Source of the DNA: Sipunculus nudus
Taxonomy: Eukaryota; Annelida; Sipuncula; Golfingiida; Sipunculidae
NCBI GenBank assembly: GCA_026874595.1
Contig: CM049306.1
Coordinates: 32,187,019 to 32,251,018 of the forward strand
Length of the DNA: 64,000 nucleotides
Reading direction: 5' to 3'
Part shown: positions 51,501 through 61,609 of the stretch, piece after piece
How the letters are laid out: each line of letters starts with the position of its first letter
Numbering within the stretch: position 1 is the stretch's first letter
Made by a program: the position numbers and the translations under genes
Notes under the pieces: model-generated
Told to the model about the DNA's origin: nothing
Seen by the model: only the letters and a program-made list of their open reading frames with translations
Databases searched by the model: none

Positions 51501-52446
51501 GTCCAATACGGAAATTGCAAGTGACTTGGGGATAAGTCAAACTTCATTGCACAGACTGACAAAAGACCTAACCCTATCTCTTAATTACAAACTGTTAAAA
51601 ACAAACTTAAGCTTTTCCCAATAAGTCCATCACACCTGTACCCTGTGATCTGCCCTTGGATGACACTTGACACCGACCGCCAGGTGCAACATGCATTATA
51701 CCCAGCACAGGATATAACACTTTTCACTATGCAAATTGGTTCTTGTCATAAAATCTAGAATTGTAATCCCTGTATCAATGAAATAATGAAATTTAGAAAC
51801 CTATTTATATTATTTATATACATTTTTCTACACATCTACTACCAACAACTTACATGCAGTATTTATAAAATTATTAACCCTTAACGTTTGGAACGTTTTT
51901 TTTTCTGAATCACCCGATGCATATTAACTTTAATAACCAGTTCTCAAATGCCATATTCGGTTGTCGCCCTCCATGTGCGTTTTTTTTATATAAAATATGT
52001 CAAAAGTATCGAAAGGTTTAATATAAAAAACACAGGACTGTAAAATGGCATGCTGTCAGATCATTGACCATATGTATATTTATGCAAATGAGGGATACTT
52101 GACTGTGGTTTAATGCATTGTCTTCTTTGGGGGTAAATGAAAGTTGCATGAGGCTTGTGTCCCTCTTTCCAAAAACATACATAATATTCTGCGCTCCACT
52201 TTCACATATGGCTCTCTTCTAATTACTGGGATATATTATAGTAAATATCACTGGCAAAAGTTTTCACGTATTTATTTTGGATTAAAATATATTTATTGTA
52301 AGTTGGAATATGTTTATTCTGAATTACAAAATGAAACAAGAAATGAAATATGTCTTAATATATAATCGTTATTATTAGTATAAAAATCGATACTTACCGA
52401 TTAAAATACAACAAATTAACCAGATAACGATCCCAAAGTTTTGCAT
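45566..52446 (-). CDS. Chitin-binding mucin-like protein (signal peptide, CBM14, Thr/Pro repeats)
   Basis: Five minus-strand exons join in phase 1 throughout. Exon 52446-52398: ATG and a signal peptide, MQNFGIVIWLICCILI; donor ATCG|GTAAGT. Exon 48675-48598: short acidic linker (KEDLLNEDEK). Exon 47893-47720: a peritrophin-A/CBM14 chitin-binding domain with six cysteines in the expected order (FSCP, QNC, FYHC, KACQPGLHF, NRCEWP, AGC). Exon 47001-46018: ten Thr/Ser/Pro repeats, a likely O-glycosylated mucin stalk. Exon 45673-45566: Gly/Pro/Asp-rich. It then either splices on in phase 1 (GCAG|GTGACA) or reads eight more residues to a stop near 45538. A 22-base leader (52447-52468) follows an acceptor, implying a further upstream non-coding exon. 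It probably binds chitin in extracellular matrix, mucus or shell; no transmembrane segment was found. Confidence 0.8.
46018..47001 (-). repeat. 96-bp coding minisatellite of the mucin exon
   Basis: Ten tandem copies of a 96-base, 32-residue unit of the type TSTSQNPTTTVPTKPVTI then NPTTAAETTVSEAI. Copies 2-5 are nearly identical, whereas the last three are diverged, a pattern of recent central expansion. The unit length keeps the frame, and the antisense strand is also open throughout. Confidence 0.95.
48517..48594. repeat. (GA)n microsatellite
   Basis: About 75 bases of GA repeat with a short (GACA)n interruption. It lies just four bases beyond the donor of the mucin linker exon, so expansion there borders a splice site. 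Confidence 0.95.
48680..52390. other. Large intron of the mucin gene
   Basis: AT-rich sequence between the signal-peptide exon and the linker exon. It includes repeated blocks GCGCCAAAATCC with AAATGGCGT (about 48910, 49035, 49195), suggesting a short degenerate tandem element near 48880-49260. No additional exon was recognised. Confidence 0.5.
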
Positions 52447-52810
52447 GATGTACTGTCACGGCAAGCCTCTGTAATAAAATGCTATAAACCCTATAGTACT
52501 ATTAGTAAATTAACACAGATTTAAAATAAGAATAAAAGAAGGTATTTTTTCGCAACCTAGTACATGAATTTTACCATCCTTGTCTTCACTTTGTTCGTAA
52601 CTTAAATGCTACAGAATTATATAATCATGTAATTTGTACTTTTAGTTGGAAAAGAGTAACAGTACGTTAGCTCTGTATAGCCACTAACAATGCAAAGATC
52701 TGATACACAGGTTAAATATTCACGTTTGTTTCGAATGTATAACATCTAACATAATTAAATTCTATGTTGATCGTTGAAGGGTGCACTTTGATACAGGTCT
52801 TTTACTTACG

Positions 52811-53050
52811 TTTACCATTTATGGTATAGATACGGCACTTCCCAAATAATCAGAAACGCACCAAATAAAGTGCTTGCGGCTCCCCTCATTTGACATGCTG
52901 CATCTGTAGGACTTATCAGAAGGGAAAAGCGGTTGAATACCCACACGAACGTCTTTCGGAAATTCCCAACGTAAGCGAGCCAATAAAGGTTATCTCCGCC
53001 ATGTCTTAATCTAACACTAGTACACATCTTATAAATCTCGTTTTTCATAA
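52811..53050 (-). other. Possible upstream non-coding exon of the mucin gene
   Basis: A donor-like GTAAAC|GTAAGTAA lies near 52811 on the minus strand, upstream of the signal-peptide exon, whose acceptor implies an earlier exon. An overlapping 78-codon frame (52812-53048) shows no recognised motif. This is a guess from splice-site placement only. Confidence 0.25.
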
Positions 53051-53210
53051 AAGGACAATGATATCTTTTTTAGGCTGTGATTCGTATACACAAATTTCTC
53101 ACATAGAGTTTAATAATCACGCTTAAAGTTAAATAAGAATTTTCATTTTTTTTTAAGTTTAATGTAAAAACAACAAAAAATTATACATATCATTTTGGAG
53201 GTAATCTGGA

Positions 53211-53289
<79 letters not shown>
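53211..53289. repeat. (TA)n microsatellite
   Basis: About 78 bases of TA repeat with one TATGTA interruption. Confidence 0.95.
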
Positions 53290-53295
<6 letters not shown>

Positions 53296-55215
53296 GGATA
53301 ATAAACCATTGTGACACAGGGCAATTCTTTTGACCCCATTCATCGGTATTTAGGGCAGCGTTTGGTCAGCGGCCGACCAGAGGAACCCCTGTTTCTGTAC
53401 TAAAGCTTGACTCTATGTAAACGCATGGCTGGTTGATGGCGGCGGTATCAATGTAGTCGCTCGACAACACACATCTAGTTATAACTTATAATTATTAGTA
53501 TGATAAGCACTGGTTCACCTTGCGCACTGTAAGTTAGAGTAATTTAATTTGCTTGTAAAACAACAAGGACAGACTCAACAAACCCCTTATCAATGCGAGT
53601 GTACGTGCACATCACGTTAAAATCACGTTTGCATATGCTACACTTCAGTTGGGTCCGTCACGTCTTGTCAATACTTATCACTGTAATGTTGCTATATATG
53701 TATTTTATATGGAGAAATGTAAAACTATTGTAAGACGACGGCCAGCCTACGATGTGTTTTACACAAACCTTCCGCTTACATGATGCTTTTATCTCTGACA
53801 AACAATCTTTATCTACCTGTGTTCTTCCTGGTTCATTGAAGCGCTATTTTAAAAAACGTGCGACACACTAACCCTTTTAACCTCTGAGATATGCATACAA
53901 GGGACTAAGGATTGACCATAAAACTGCTATAATAAACCGGGGAGAAACAAAACTAAATAATGGCTGTTAGTATTAAATACATGTATGGCAGGTAACTGTA
54001 ATCATGTAATTATTTCTGCATATGGAGTAAATTCACGCCTGTTTGTAAAATTCTTCTTGGAGTATATTCATTTCGTGTTCACGTGTCATTAATGTCATGT
54101 ATGCATATGGACATTTAAACACATCACATGAAGTAAACAAGGGCCCAAGGACCCAGAGCTCACATTTGACATTTTGTAAGATGATATTCTATAAAAGCAA
54201 GAATTATTCTATTTCATACAAGAAATTTATTGAAATTTAATAGCACGCTCTACTTCTACTAGACAGAGAATCCATTTAGGATATAAGAACTTCAGACATT
54301 ATTTTTTTTAATGTTGAACTTAAAATGCCTGCTCTGACGGATAAACCTTATATGCTTTTAAATAGTTTACTGTTTCGTCATGGCTGCTATAACGGCTGTT
54401 GCGAGGATAAACACAATTACTCTTAACAGTTTGGAACAAATTGTTCAAATGACTGATGATATATTTTCCCTTCTCTGATGGTACGCTGAACCCACTTTAA
54501 TGCATGGATATTGTGAATTAGAAATAGACGATATTCCTTATATCTGTTGAATATATGGTATGGACAATATTTGTAAAGCAACCCATATTGATAATTTCGG
54601 ATTCGAATGTTTCCTTTAAAAATTATGATTTCACAGAACGTTACGATTGATTGATAACATGTTTTCCTTTTAATGTATACCAAATATTTTAATCAAATGT
54701 GTTTTGGAGCATGTAATATTATGGCAATGTTGAAAATGGGATGTTTTTAAAACAATATCTAGGTTAAGAAATTGCCAATTAAATTAAATACATATTGGTA
54801 GTTGTAACAATAGAGGTAGAAAATAAAATTTTCTTTGGATCTTAACAGAAAGCTGATCTAAGGTGTTTTTTTTAATAATCTTCAATGGATGAGCATATAA
54901 ATTCCGATTTTGACCTAGTAGGGCGCCTGGATTTCTGGTCAGAATTAATTATTATGTAAACGTAAAATGTTTTTCCTTAAACATAAAATTTCACGATGAT
55001 GATTTCTTGTACACAGGACCTCAGAAAGATCGTCTTGGCTACGATGAAATATTCCCGGCAGTAAAAAAAGATACATACCAGGTTATCAAAACTCGGATAC
55101 AAAACTTTACGACAAGTAACGAGTTAGTTTTTCTAATTGGTCGAAATACTAGCTTGTACAACCCACCTATCTCCTTGTTAACCTATTTTTGTCAAGGTCA
55201 GTATCTGTGATTAGG
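53290..55215. other. No gene recognised
   Basis: AT-rich. Short frames such as 54423-54683 (minus) and 55007-55210 (plus) have no motif or convincing splice context. Confidence 0.4.
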
Positions 55216-55221
55216 CTCTAG

Positions 55222-56284
55222 GACAACTACCTCCCCCCCCCCAGACAATTACCCTCCGGACAATTATCTCCCAACAATTACCCCCTGGACAATTACCCAC
55301 CAGGACAATTACCCCCTAGGACAACTACCCCCCCCCCCCCCAGACAACTACCCCCCAGACAATTTCCCTCCGGTACAACTACCCCCTAGACAACTACCCC
55401 CCGGACAACTACCCCCCATGGTATAATAAAACTTTTAAAGTACATATTGTACAAACTAAAATTAAAAATTCCAATTGTAAGTAAAACAAATACTGGTGAT
55501 AATATATTTAAAGCCAAGCACAGGTACATACATCAAGTGTATTTTGAAAAAAAAAATAGAAAAAACAATCCATTACATCAAGTTTTCAGTAGCTGATAAC
55601 TAGTTCTAGGCAATGTCTCTCAGATGATTGTATTGTGTATTGTAAAACAAGACATTGTAAATATATGGTAAAAAGTCCATTATGTGAAATATGCTTTACA
55701 TTGGCAAGTTGTAAAACAAAAGCTTTGTAAACATATGGTCAAAAAGCACATGGGCAAGTTGTAGGGTATGCCGTGAAGGTAATCTAAAGTGTTCCTCTTT
55801 CCGTAGTCCCGCACAATGTTCAATATACTCTGGTGACGATCCTGGTATACCCGCCCATTCAAATAGGGTATACCTTTCATTCTGATCCATTCTTACCAGT
55901 TTTATTAAGTAATATCATAATAAGTAATAGCATGATATTATTATCCAAAGTGATTTTTTATTCAATTTTTTGTTTGCAATTAACTTTATTTATTTCTATG
56001 ACATTCTCTGCTACTCATTAGCAACACAGATTATATATAAATGTACAACGTGTACTTTAAATGTGTATTTATACCATGAGGGTAATTGTCCAGGGGGTAG
56101 TTGTCCGGGGGGTAGTTGTACCGGGGGGGGGTTAATTGTCTGGGGGTAGTTGTCTGGTGGGTAGTTGTCGCAGGGGGTATTTGTCCTGGGGGGTAATTTT
56201 CCGGGGGGTAATTGTCTGGGGGGGTAATTGTCCAGGGGGTAATTGTCGGGGGTAATTGTCGGGGGGGGGGGGGTAGTTGTCCTG
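55222..56284. mobile_element. Foldback element with minisatellite inverted arms
   Basis: The left arm (about 55222-55475) is a string of GGACAACTACCCCC-like units, followed by GGTATAATAAAACTTTTAAA and GTACATATTGTAC. The right arm (about 56035-56284) is its reverse complement: GTACAACGTGTAC, TTTAAATGTG, then GGGGGTAGTTGTCC-like units. Outer ends are AGGACAACTACC and GGTAGTTGTCCT. The central roughly 560 bases carry no protein. The arm units vary in number of C/G. No clear target duplication was seen. The structure matches foldback-type non-autonomous DNA elements, but the superfamily is unknown. Confidence 0.7.
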
Positions 56285-56495
56285 TTGCCCTGTGATTGTC
56301 GTCAGCACCAGGCTTCTCCGTTCAGTGGACGGGTAGTATAATTTAAATCCATATAACTGGCAGTGGTCGCACTTGACTTTTATCATGGAACCCCTCTGTG
56401 CCAACGCTTCAAATATACACGTTGTTAGTCGTGATTATGCAAAGTGTGTCCGAAGGGGGTCATTTTCCTTAGTTCTTCATACATCCAGAGATATT

Positions 56496-56729
56496 CTAAA
56501 TAATGTTCCGGAGCTGTTGTAAATTCTGACCCGCGTTTCCTCCTATCCAGAAAATATAATCCAGTAACCTCGACATGGATATAAACGTCTCGTTCCCTGT
56601 GTCAGCTGTCCATGTTCTGTTATGAAGAATTATAGGACAGGGTTCTGATCGGAAAATAACAAAAGATGCAGTCATCAGTTTATATTGGAACAGCCATCTG
56701 TAAATCCCTGTACCCCGGACAGGCCACAA
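56496..56729 (-). other. Candidate exon, unrecognised
   Basis: A minus-strand frame with a strong acceptor (TTATTTTCCGATCAG|AACCC, exon start about 56658). It encodes a protein-like segment (PCPIILHNRTWTADTG, NETFISMSRLLDYIFWIGG) ending at a stop at 56496. A second minus frame at 56285-56404 (IKVKCDHCQLYGFKLYY) runs into the foldback arm. They may be remnants of one gene. Family not recognised; both N-x-T motifs suggest an extracellular segment. Confidence 0.3.
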
Positions 56730-57169
56730 AAAAGATCTTTGAACTAAGTGTGATTTTTTTCTTTTATTTGTTACAATAAATATGTTGCGATAAAATATGG
56801 AACATTAAGATTAATGGTAGGGATATAAAACAGGCTTCAGTTCTTTAACTCGACCATTTTAAACAGCACTTCAGCGATGAATATTAGTGTATTTATTCCT
56901 GCTACCGTCATGACTTCTTTGAGGGGTTTTAGGTAAGAGCACCAGTCAGCTCAGCAACATTACATAAGAGTTTCACTGATACTCACTCATCAAATATAAA
57001 AACGAAATGATCCGTATAAAATAGAAACGAAGATATCGTGAAACAATTTATAATGGTTGTGCATAATAATTTAGGCCAATAACGAGATCGACTCAGGTGA
57101 AATTTTATTTCCATCATCTAGAAAAAAATGATATGTGATAATTTGTTCTATTATGAATCTGGTCATGGA

Positions 57170-57440
57170 TGCTGCGATAGTTTTTAGCTCAGCTGACTGA
57201 AAGTCATCTGAGCTATAGCGATCACCCTTCGTCCGTCGTCCGTTCGGCCGTCTGGTCGTCGTGCCGTCCGGTCGTCCGGCCGTCCGTCCGTTAACAGGGC
57301 ACAAATCGTAACGGCTGGACCTGGAAACTTCAAACTTAAAATCCAAGGAGGTCGATGAAAAATCTCCTTGAAAACCTGAAATTAGGTCTCTGTTACCTAT
57401 ATCCTTCGAGCTATGGTGCTCGTAAGTACCCCCGAAATAA
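57170..57440 (-). repeat. Inverted unit A with terminal hairpin
   Basis: Contains AGCTCAGCTGACTGAAAGTC then ATCTGAGCT, a near-perfect hairpin (57187-57214). A (CGTCCG)n-rich tract, the CCGTTAACAGGGCACAAATC junction and one reversed unit A (AAATCTCCTTGAAAACCTGA, AATTAGGTCTCTGTTACC) follow. The same junction appears forward near 26090. The hairpin looks like an element end. Confidence 0.7.
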
Positions 57441-57599
57441 TAAAAAATGTGATACAAAAACTGTGTTCGTTTCTGGAGAACTCCCCTGAGACCCTTGGAC
57501 CGATCTTTCCGTAACCTGGCATAGTTGTTCCCTCACCTATGTAGTTGTGCATAACAAAGGCAGGTGGCACCACCTGCAATCCTTTCTGTGCAGTTTGAA

Positions 57600-58905
57600 T
57601 CTGGGTGTCTTTTAGATAACAGCCGATATCTCAAAAGTAGCTCAATGTATTGAGCTCAAAGTTTGCATGTCCATAGACCGTGGATCTCTCCATCTTGTAA
57701 TCGCGACTGGTGGCGCCACATACAATACTTTTTGCGTAGCATCTATCTGTGCATTTGCCATCTTTTCGTCTTAGTGGTTCTTCAATGTATTTGGTTGAAA
57801 TTGTGCATGTTCATAGATCCTCGACACCTCCATCTCGTAAAAAAGAATGGTGGTGCCATCTGCAATATTTTTCACGTGGCGTCCATCCGTATATTTGCTT
57901 TTGGTAAAAATTGCTCATATCTCAGTAGTGGTTCAAGGTATTGGTCTGAAATTTGGCATGTCTATCCATCTTTGAAAGTTTTCTCGTAAACCAGACAGGT
58001 GGCGCCACTTACCTTCCCATTTTTGTAGAATAAATTAATGCCCTTTTCTAAGGAGTGATTTGCCGTATTGGCCTGAAATTGTGCATATCCATAGATCATG
58101 GACTCCTCCATCTTGTACAAGATCTATGGGTATGCCAGACTGGTGGTGCTTTCTGCCATCATTTTCCGGTGGTGTCCATCCGTACGTATGCTTTTGGTGG
58201 AAATTGCTCATATCTCAGTAGTGGTTCAAGGTATTGGTCTGAAATTTGGCATGTCCATCTATCTTGGAAAATTTTCTCGTATCCAGATAGGTGGCGCCAC
58301 TTACCTTCCCGTTTCCGTAAAATTAATTACTGCTCTTTTCTCAGGAGTGATTTGGCGTATTGGCCTGAAATGGTGCATACCCATAGATCTTGGACTCCAT
58401 CTTGTACTCAAGACTGGTGGTGCCATCTGCAATCATTTTCCAGTGGTGTCTATCCGTACGTGTGCTTTGGGTGGAAATTGGTCATATCTCCGAAGTGGTT
58501 CAAGGTATTGGTCTGAAATTTGGCATATCCATCCATCTTGGAAAGTTTCTGGTAAACCAGACAGGTGGTGCCACTTACCTTCCCGTTTCCATAGAATAAA
58601 TTAATGCTCTTTTCTCAGGAGTGGTGTGCTGTATTGGCCTAAAATTGTGCATGTACATATATCTTGAACCACTCCATGTCGTATTCAAGACGCGAGGCGC
58701 CATCTGCAATTGTTTTCCTGTGGTGTCCATCTGTACATTTGCTTGGGTAAAAATTGCTCATATCTTAGGAATAGTTCAAGGTATTGGTCTGAAATGTGGC
58801 ATGTCAATCCGTCTTGGAGAGTTTTCTCATAAACCAAACAGGTGGCGCCAGGTGTTTTTTGTTGATTAAATTAATGCCCTTTTCAAAGAGTTTTAGTTGA
58901 CTATA
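57600..58905 (+). repeat. Unit B tandem array
   Basis: About four to five copies of a composite unit of roughly 290 bases with two related halves: CATATCTCAGTAGTGGTTCA, AGGTATTGGTCTGAAATTTG, GCATGTCCATC, CAGACAGGTGGCGCCACTTA, CCTTCCCGTTTCC, and CATAGATCTTGGACTCC, CATCTTGTA, GGTGGTGCCATCTGCAATC. Overlapping plus-strand open frames of 108-168 codons run through these repeats and are not genes. Confidence 0.85.
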
Positions 58906-59560
58906 TTCAGGAGTGGTGTGACATACCACTCAATCCATCCCTCACTTCACCTGTACCACTCTGACTTTGACGGATACACAATGTCGCTTGGCAAATGTTT
59001 TCTAGTTAAAAATGTGATACAAAAACTCAAGTATCTGAATAACTAATGCACTGATGACCATGATACTTAGCATGCATATTGATCATGGAGTGCTTCATCA
59101 GTTCTTGTACACTGGTGATGCCACATTTCTCTATTTATAAGACCTTCAAATGAAGTGTTCAACTGTTAGCATGGCAAAAACCGAAACTGATGAACCTAGA
59201 ATCTTCTTACTTGACATCTAGGGAGGTCCAGGAAAAGTCTTCATGGAAGTCTGAAATTAGGTCTCTGTTACCCATATTCTCCGAACTATAGGGCTCGTAA
59301 ATACCCCCAAGAATAATTAAAAATTTGATACAAACAAAAGCTCCAGTATCTGAATAAAAAAATGCCTTGATAGCCATGATTCTTTGGATATATATTGATC
59401 ATGGAGTGTTTCATCAGTTCCTGCAGACTGCTGGCACTACCTGTATTTTTTTTTCAAATTTTGCGCATTTTTTTTCTATTTATGAGACCTTCAAATGAAG
59501 TTGTCATCTGTCCAAAAGCCCACTGAAACCCATTTCTAAGGACTCTTCACAAAATTCATG
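58906..59560. repeat. Diverged reversed unit A and flanking repeats
   Basis: Includes a reversed unit A (TAGAATCTTCTTACTTGACA, GAAATTAGGTCTCTGTTACC; 59205-59310) and paired blocks around GATCATGGAGTGTTTCATCA (about 59083 and 59397), showing a local duplication of about 315 bases. No coding frame. Confidence 0.6.
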
Positions 59561-59637
59561 TTAAAGTTAAATTCACTAGTTAAAGTATCTTTCACTTATA
59601 TAATTTACAATCGTTCATCTTTCTGGTTTTGATTATT

Positions 59638-59660
59638 TTATATATATATATATATATACA

Positions 59661-59699
<39 letters not shown>

Positions 59700-59794
59700 C
59701 TCTGGAGAAAAACAACACTAAAAATTCACAACAGTTTGTTTCACGGGATGCGACCCGATCATCAGGTGAATATGGTTAGAATGAAGCTAACGGC

Positions 59795-59863
<69 letters not shown>
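59638..59863. repeat. Two (TA)n tracts flanking a 98-base insert
   Basis: TA repeats at about 59638-59698 and 59797-59862 enclose a unique segment. On the minus strand this segment contains CTGATGA, a CGGG/CCCG stem and GAAA. Some elements insert preferentially into TA tracts, which could explain the arrangement. Confidence 0.8.
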
Positions 59864-59864
<1 letters not shown>

Positions 59865-59868
<4 letters not shown>

Positions 59869-60560
59869 AATGAAATATATTATTAACCATAGATTCTGGT
59901 TCCATTTATGAGTTAACTGTGAAATATTATAACTAAACTTATAATACTGGCGACATAAAACAAAGTACCTATCTATATTTGAAATGTGATTGTTTTGTTA
60001 TCCTTTACGTGTGTGTCTCGATAAAAACGAATAAACTGTTGTTAATAAAAAATGCAGCCTCGAGTGTCTTGGCCGGACCGGTCACAGCTTTTGGTGCAAG
60101 CGTTAGTGGGATTGGCTGCAGGATTAATGGGTGGCAGGTGTGATGTGTATCCTGTGGACACTGGACAGATAACCACAATGGATATCCTTAATGCTACAAG
60201 TACCTGTTCGCCTGTTGCAGCTGGGATATCCTGGGACTGTGATTATTTAGGTTGCTGGTTGTAATACATGAACATTGGTGATATTTAATCTGGTCACTGA
60301 TCTGGTTTACATTACTGTTTAATCCGATCAAAGATGGTATGGACAGCGATATGTGTAACAGTCCATTGGTATACACCACCTTGTTAACTAAGTTGTATGC
60401 TGCTTTGGTGCCCTGTGAGCACATCTGATGTCGGATGCCTTTGTGTTTTTGGGGATTAGGAATCTGGATATTGTGGACAACCCCTTGGTCTCTGGATATT
60501 GTGGACAATCCCTTGGACTGGATGCAGTGTGATTTGAGGTTCTCCGGTATGGACTGTTGC
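59865..60560. other. No gene recognised
   Basis: The open frame 60052-60264 (plus) has no motif and no splice support. A short duplication of CTGGATATTGTGGACAA with CCCTTGG occurs at about 60463 and 60494. Confidence 0.4.
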
Positions 60561-60561
60561 A

Positions 60562-60700
60562 GGCATGGGGTATTCGTATTCGTATTCATTGTATTCGAAT
60601 ACAGGTATTTACAGTATTCGTATTCGTATTCAATTACATTTGTAAAAAGTACAAATAAATGTATTTATATTCGTATACAAATACATGGCAGAAGTATTCA
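60562..60700 (+). repeat. Degenerate (GTATTC)n hexamer repeat
   Basis: Runs of GTATTC with interruptions, including reversed GAATAC copies near 60595 and 60706, give local foldback potential. Confidence 0.75.
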
Positions 60701-60724
60701 CATTCATGAATACTTTTAATGAAT

Positions 60725-61600
60725 ACGTGCAGTATACATTAATGTTGTTTACCTTTTGTCCTTAATCAATTTGGGAAAATGTGCCATTATTCCAATAGTG
60801 ACTGATTTGGACACTTACAAGTATATTTAAACATTTTGACATTTTTTACTTTTTTCATACTAAATTAATATTAATGTGTTTATTCTGTCATATGTATGTA
60901 CACGACATTGTAAGATGACACATCTTGTTGAACATATCTACTAAAGCTTGAAGTGTGGTTACTGTTCACCCTAACAAGCAGTTCAGGTTTGTACTGTGAA
61001 TAACTGGCTGTCAGTGCTGTTAATTAATAAAGTCTAAGCAGTTCAGGTGAACTAATCCTCATGTCATTAAAAAAGCTATGGAACGAGGTTTGTTGTTGAG
61101 CTTGTTGAGCATGGTGACATTACCTATTTTCTTGCATGTGTATCCTGTAATTTGAGACCGGCTGTGAGTCATAACAAAGAAAAACAGTAGAGTACCATGG
61201 TTGATACTGATGCATGAGTGTATGTTTTCTGCCATGTTCATTTAATTGTATATTCATATATATTATTGAATATTTTGAAGTAGTTAACCTACAACTGTTA
61301 GATTGTAGATATAGCCTTGTATGATTATGTTGTTTGAACTCACAGAGCAGTGAGCGGTATTATGCAAGTATTATGAGCCTTATAAAGCAGAGTTGTTGAG
61401 TAGTAATACATATCATGTACATTTGACACAGACGCGTCCAGGTCCATCTTGGCTTTATTTATGCATATATGAAGAGTTTCATTGATGATAATATTTTGTC
61501 TATTGACAACTATTGCCTGGTTCTTGCATAAATCTGAAAAACTATGAGTGAACAAAAGAAAAACTAACCTCGTGTTGTATACACACCCCGTAAGTTGTCA
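60725..61600. other. No gene recognised
   Basis: AT-rich spacer before the gypsy-like remnant. It holds no motif-bearing frame. Confidence 0.4.
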
Positions 61601-61609
61601 AGATTGAAC

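Noticed and set aside
57663-58604. Overlapping plus-strand frames of 108-168 residues
   Set aside because: They run through tandem unit B copies. Similar peptides appear in different frames, as expected of repeat by-products.
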